Shown here: positions 63,176 to 64,000 of the stretch, piece after piece
Layout of the letters: the number at the start of each line of letters is the position of its first letter
Position numbering within the stretch: position 1 is the first letter of the stretch
Origin: Lysobacter enzymogenes
GTDB lineage: Bacteria > Pseudomonadota > Gammaproteobacteria > Xanthomonadales > Xanthomonadaceae
Direction of reading: 5' to 3'
Length of the DNA stretch: 64,000 bases
Assembly: GCF_900106525.1 (NCBI RefSeq)
Contig: NZ_FNOG01000009.1
Span: 62,001-126,000, forward strand
Notes under the pieces: model-generated
The model's database searches: none
Told to the model about the DNA's origin: nothing
Seen by the model: the letters and a program-made list of their open reading frames with translations, nothing else
Made by a program: the position numbers and the translations under genes

Positions 63176-63532
63176 ATGACCCTGCTGCACTTCCCCCTGC
63201 ACCGCGCCCGCACCGCGCACCGCGGCCTCGCGCCGCTGCTGCGCCTGGCCTGCGCGCAACTGCGCGCGCGCGAAGCCGCCAAGCCCGACGCCGCGCTGAT
63301 CGCGCAATGGCGGCGCTCGCCGACCAGCGGACGGCTGGAATGCCGCTGGGTGCGCGCCGGCGCCGCCGACGAACCGCCGGGACGAAAACCCATCGCACGC
63401 CACGCCCTGCGCGCGCCACGCCGCGCGCCTTCGCTCCGCTTCACCGAGGCCTACGCCGATGTCCGTGTTCCGTCCCTTCTCGCTGCTGCCGCCGGCGCTG
63501 TTGCGCCAGCGCTGGTGGCCCAACGTCTATGA
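63176..63532 (+). CDS. Small basic hypothetical protein overlapping the ABC permease gene
   Basis: A 118-residue protein with an excellent AAGGAGG ribosome site before MTLLHFPLHR. The central DAALIAQWRRSPTSGRLECRW looks like a conserved short domain. The last 24 codons overlap the start of the permease gene in another frame, so translation is likely coupled. Function unknown. Confidence 0.55.
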   Translation: MTLLHFPLHRARTAHRGLAPLLRLACAQLRAREAAKPDAALIAQWRRSPTSGRLECRWVRAGAADEPPGRKPIARHALRAPRRAPSLRFTEAYADVRVPSLLAAAAGAVAPALVAQRL

Positions 63533-64000
63533 CCTGATCGCCTTCGCTTTGCTGATCGCCTGCGCCGTGGCGCTGGCGCACGCGGCGATGGAAACCCGCG
63601 CGCCGCTGGCGGCGCTGCACGCCGATCCGATCTCGCTCGATCCCGCGCGCCTGCCCGACTACGCCCTGCGCACCACACTGCGCATGTTCGCGGCGATGCT
63701 GGCCTCGCTGTTGTTCACCTTCACCATCGCCACCTGGGCGGCCAAGAGCCCGCGCGCCGGACGCTTGATCGTGCCGGCGCTGGACATCCTGCAATCGGTG
63801 CCGGTGCTGGGCTTTTTGAGCTTCACCGTGACCGCGTTCCTGGGCCTGTTTCCGGGACAGCAGCTCGGCGCCGAATGCGCGGCGGTGTTCGCGATCTTCA
63901 CCAGCCAGGCCTGGAACATGGCGTTCTCGTTCTATCAGTCGCTGCGCACTTTGCCGCGCGATCTGGACGAGGTCGCGCGCGGTTTCGGGCTCAGCGCGTG
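63459..64000 (+). CDS. ABC transporter permease (5' part, cut by window end)
   Basis: 180 residues of an inner-membrane permease starting MSVFRPFSLLPPALLRQRWW. At least three membrane segments are visible (LIAFALLIACAVALAHAAM; FAAMLASLLFTFTIATWAA; ILQSVPVLGFLSFTVTAFLG). The motif LPRDLDEVARGFGLSA is the EAA loop that contacts the ATPase. The pattern matches permeases of the nitrate/taurine/sulfonate type, including double-length fused forms. ATG at 63459 follows GAGG. The substrate and remaining genes lie beyond the window. Confidence 0.82.
   Translation, partial: MSVFRPFSLLPPALLRQRWWPNVYDLIAFALLIACAVALAHAAMETRAPLAALHADPISLDPARLPDYALRTTLRMFAAMLASLLFTFTIATWAAKSPRAGRLIVPALDILQSVPVLGFLSFTVTAFLGLFPGQQLGAECAAVFAIFTSQAWNMAFSFYQSLRTLPRDLDEVARGFGLSA

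Overview
This window reads as one chromosomal segment of a very GC-rich gammaproteobacterium of the family Xanthomonadaceae, most likely Lysobacter or a close relative. The reasons are an Ax21-family outer-membrane protein, hemD-hemX-hemY and secB-gpsA neighbourhoods, many TonB-dependent receptors and secreted hydrolases, several families of short palindromic intergenic repeats, and above all three gene pairs that look like type IV secretion effector/immunity modules with the Xanthomonadales C-terminal recruitment domain (XVIPCD). No rRNA, tRNA, prophage, insertion sequence or CRISPR array was recognised. The species assignment is inference.

Layout. 1-4.1 kb: a TonB-dependent receptor cut by the window edge behind an AT-rich palindromic operator, a leaderless peptidoglycan-binding/cysteine-hydrolase protein and a 2OG-Fe(II) oxygenase. 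4.5-6.7 kb: Ax21 and the first effector/immunity pair. 6.9-14.6 kb: housekeeping genes (gpsA, secB, rhodanese, lipoprotein, thioesterase, hemD-hemX-hemY, small membrane protein). 14.9-25.9 kb: CocE/NonD hydrolase, thiolase, DUF4034 protein, GNAT acetyltransferase, sodC lipoprotein and ntrB-ntrC, separated by hairpin repeats, including a degenerate tandem array at 17.64-17.84 kb. 26-28.7 kb: the second effector/immunity pair, a predicted zinc metallopeptidase with a Pro-Thr linker. 28.9-36.5 kb: a frameshifted SDR gene, small secreted protein, tam, then a fecI-fecR-TonB receptor signalling set. 36.6-38.8 kb: an exported cyanophycinase overlapping an exported isoaspartyl peptidase. 39-44.6 kb: an 882-residue unknown with a C-terminal hydrophobic hairpin, SRPBCC protein, AlkD-like protein, and a TerC/Alx exporter behind a yybP-ykoY manganese riboswitch. 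44.7-53.8 kb: divergent GH29 fucosidases, phosphatase, FKBP lipoprotein, multicopper oxidase. 54-59 kb: a stand-alone RND pump, a saccharopine-dehydrogenase-like protein and a divergent TetR regulator with a perfect operator palindrome. 59.3-61.3 kb: the third effector/immunity pair (GH19 lysozyme type). 61.4-64 kb: a Gly/Cys/His-tailed membrane protein and the start of an ABC-permease operon, cut by the window end.

Working together. The three effector modules share a layout: an exported (lipo)protein gene is transcribed first and a leaderless multidomain enzyme follows immediately. Their predicted chemistries differ (permuted papain-like hydrolase, HExxH metallopeptidase, GH19 muramidase). 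This fits contact-dependent killing of other bacteria with self-protection in the periplasm; the secretion machine itself is not in the window. The two-gene cyanophycin module, fucosidases, phosphatase and TonB receptors point to a predatory or saprophytic lifestyle that scavenges polymers and metals.
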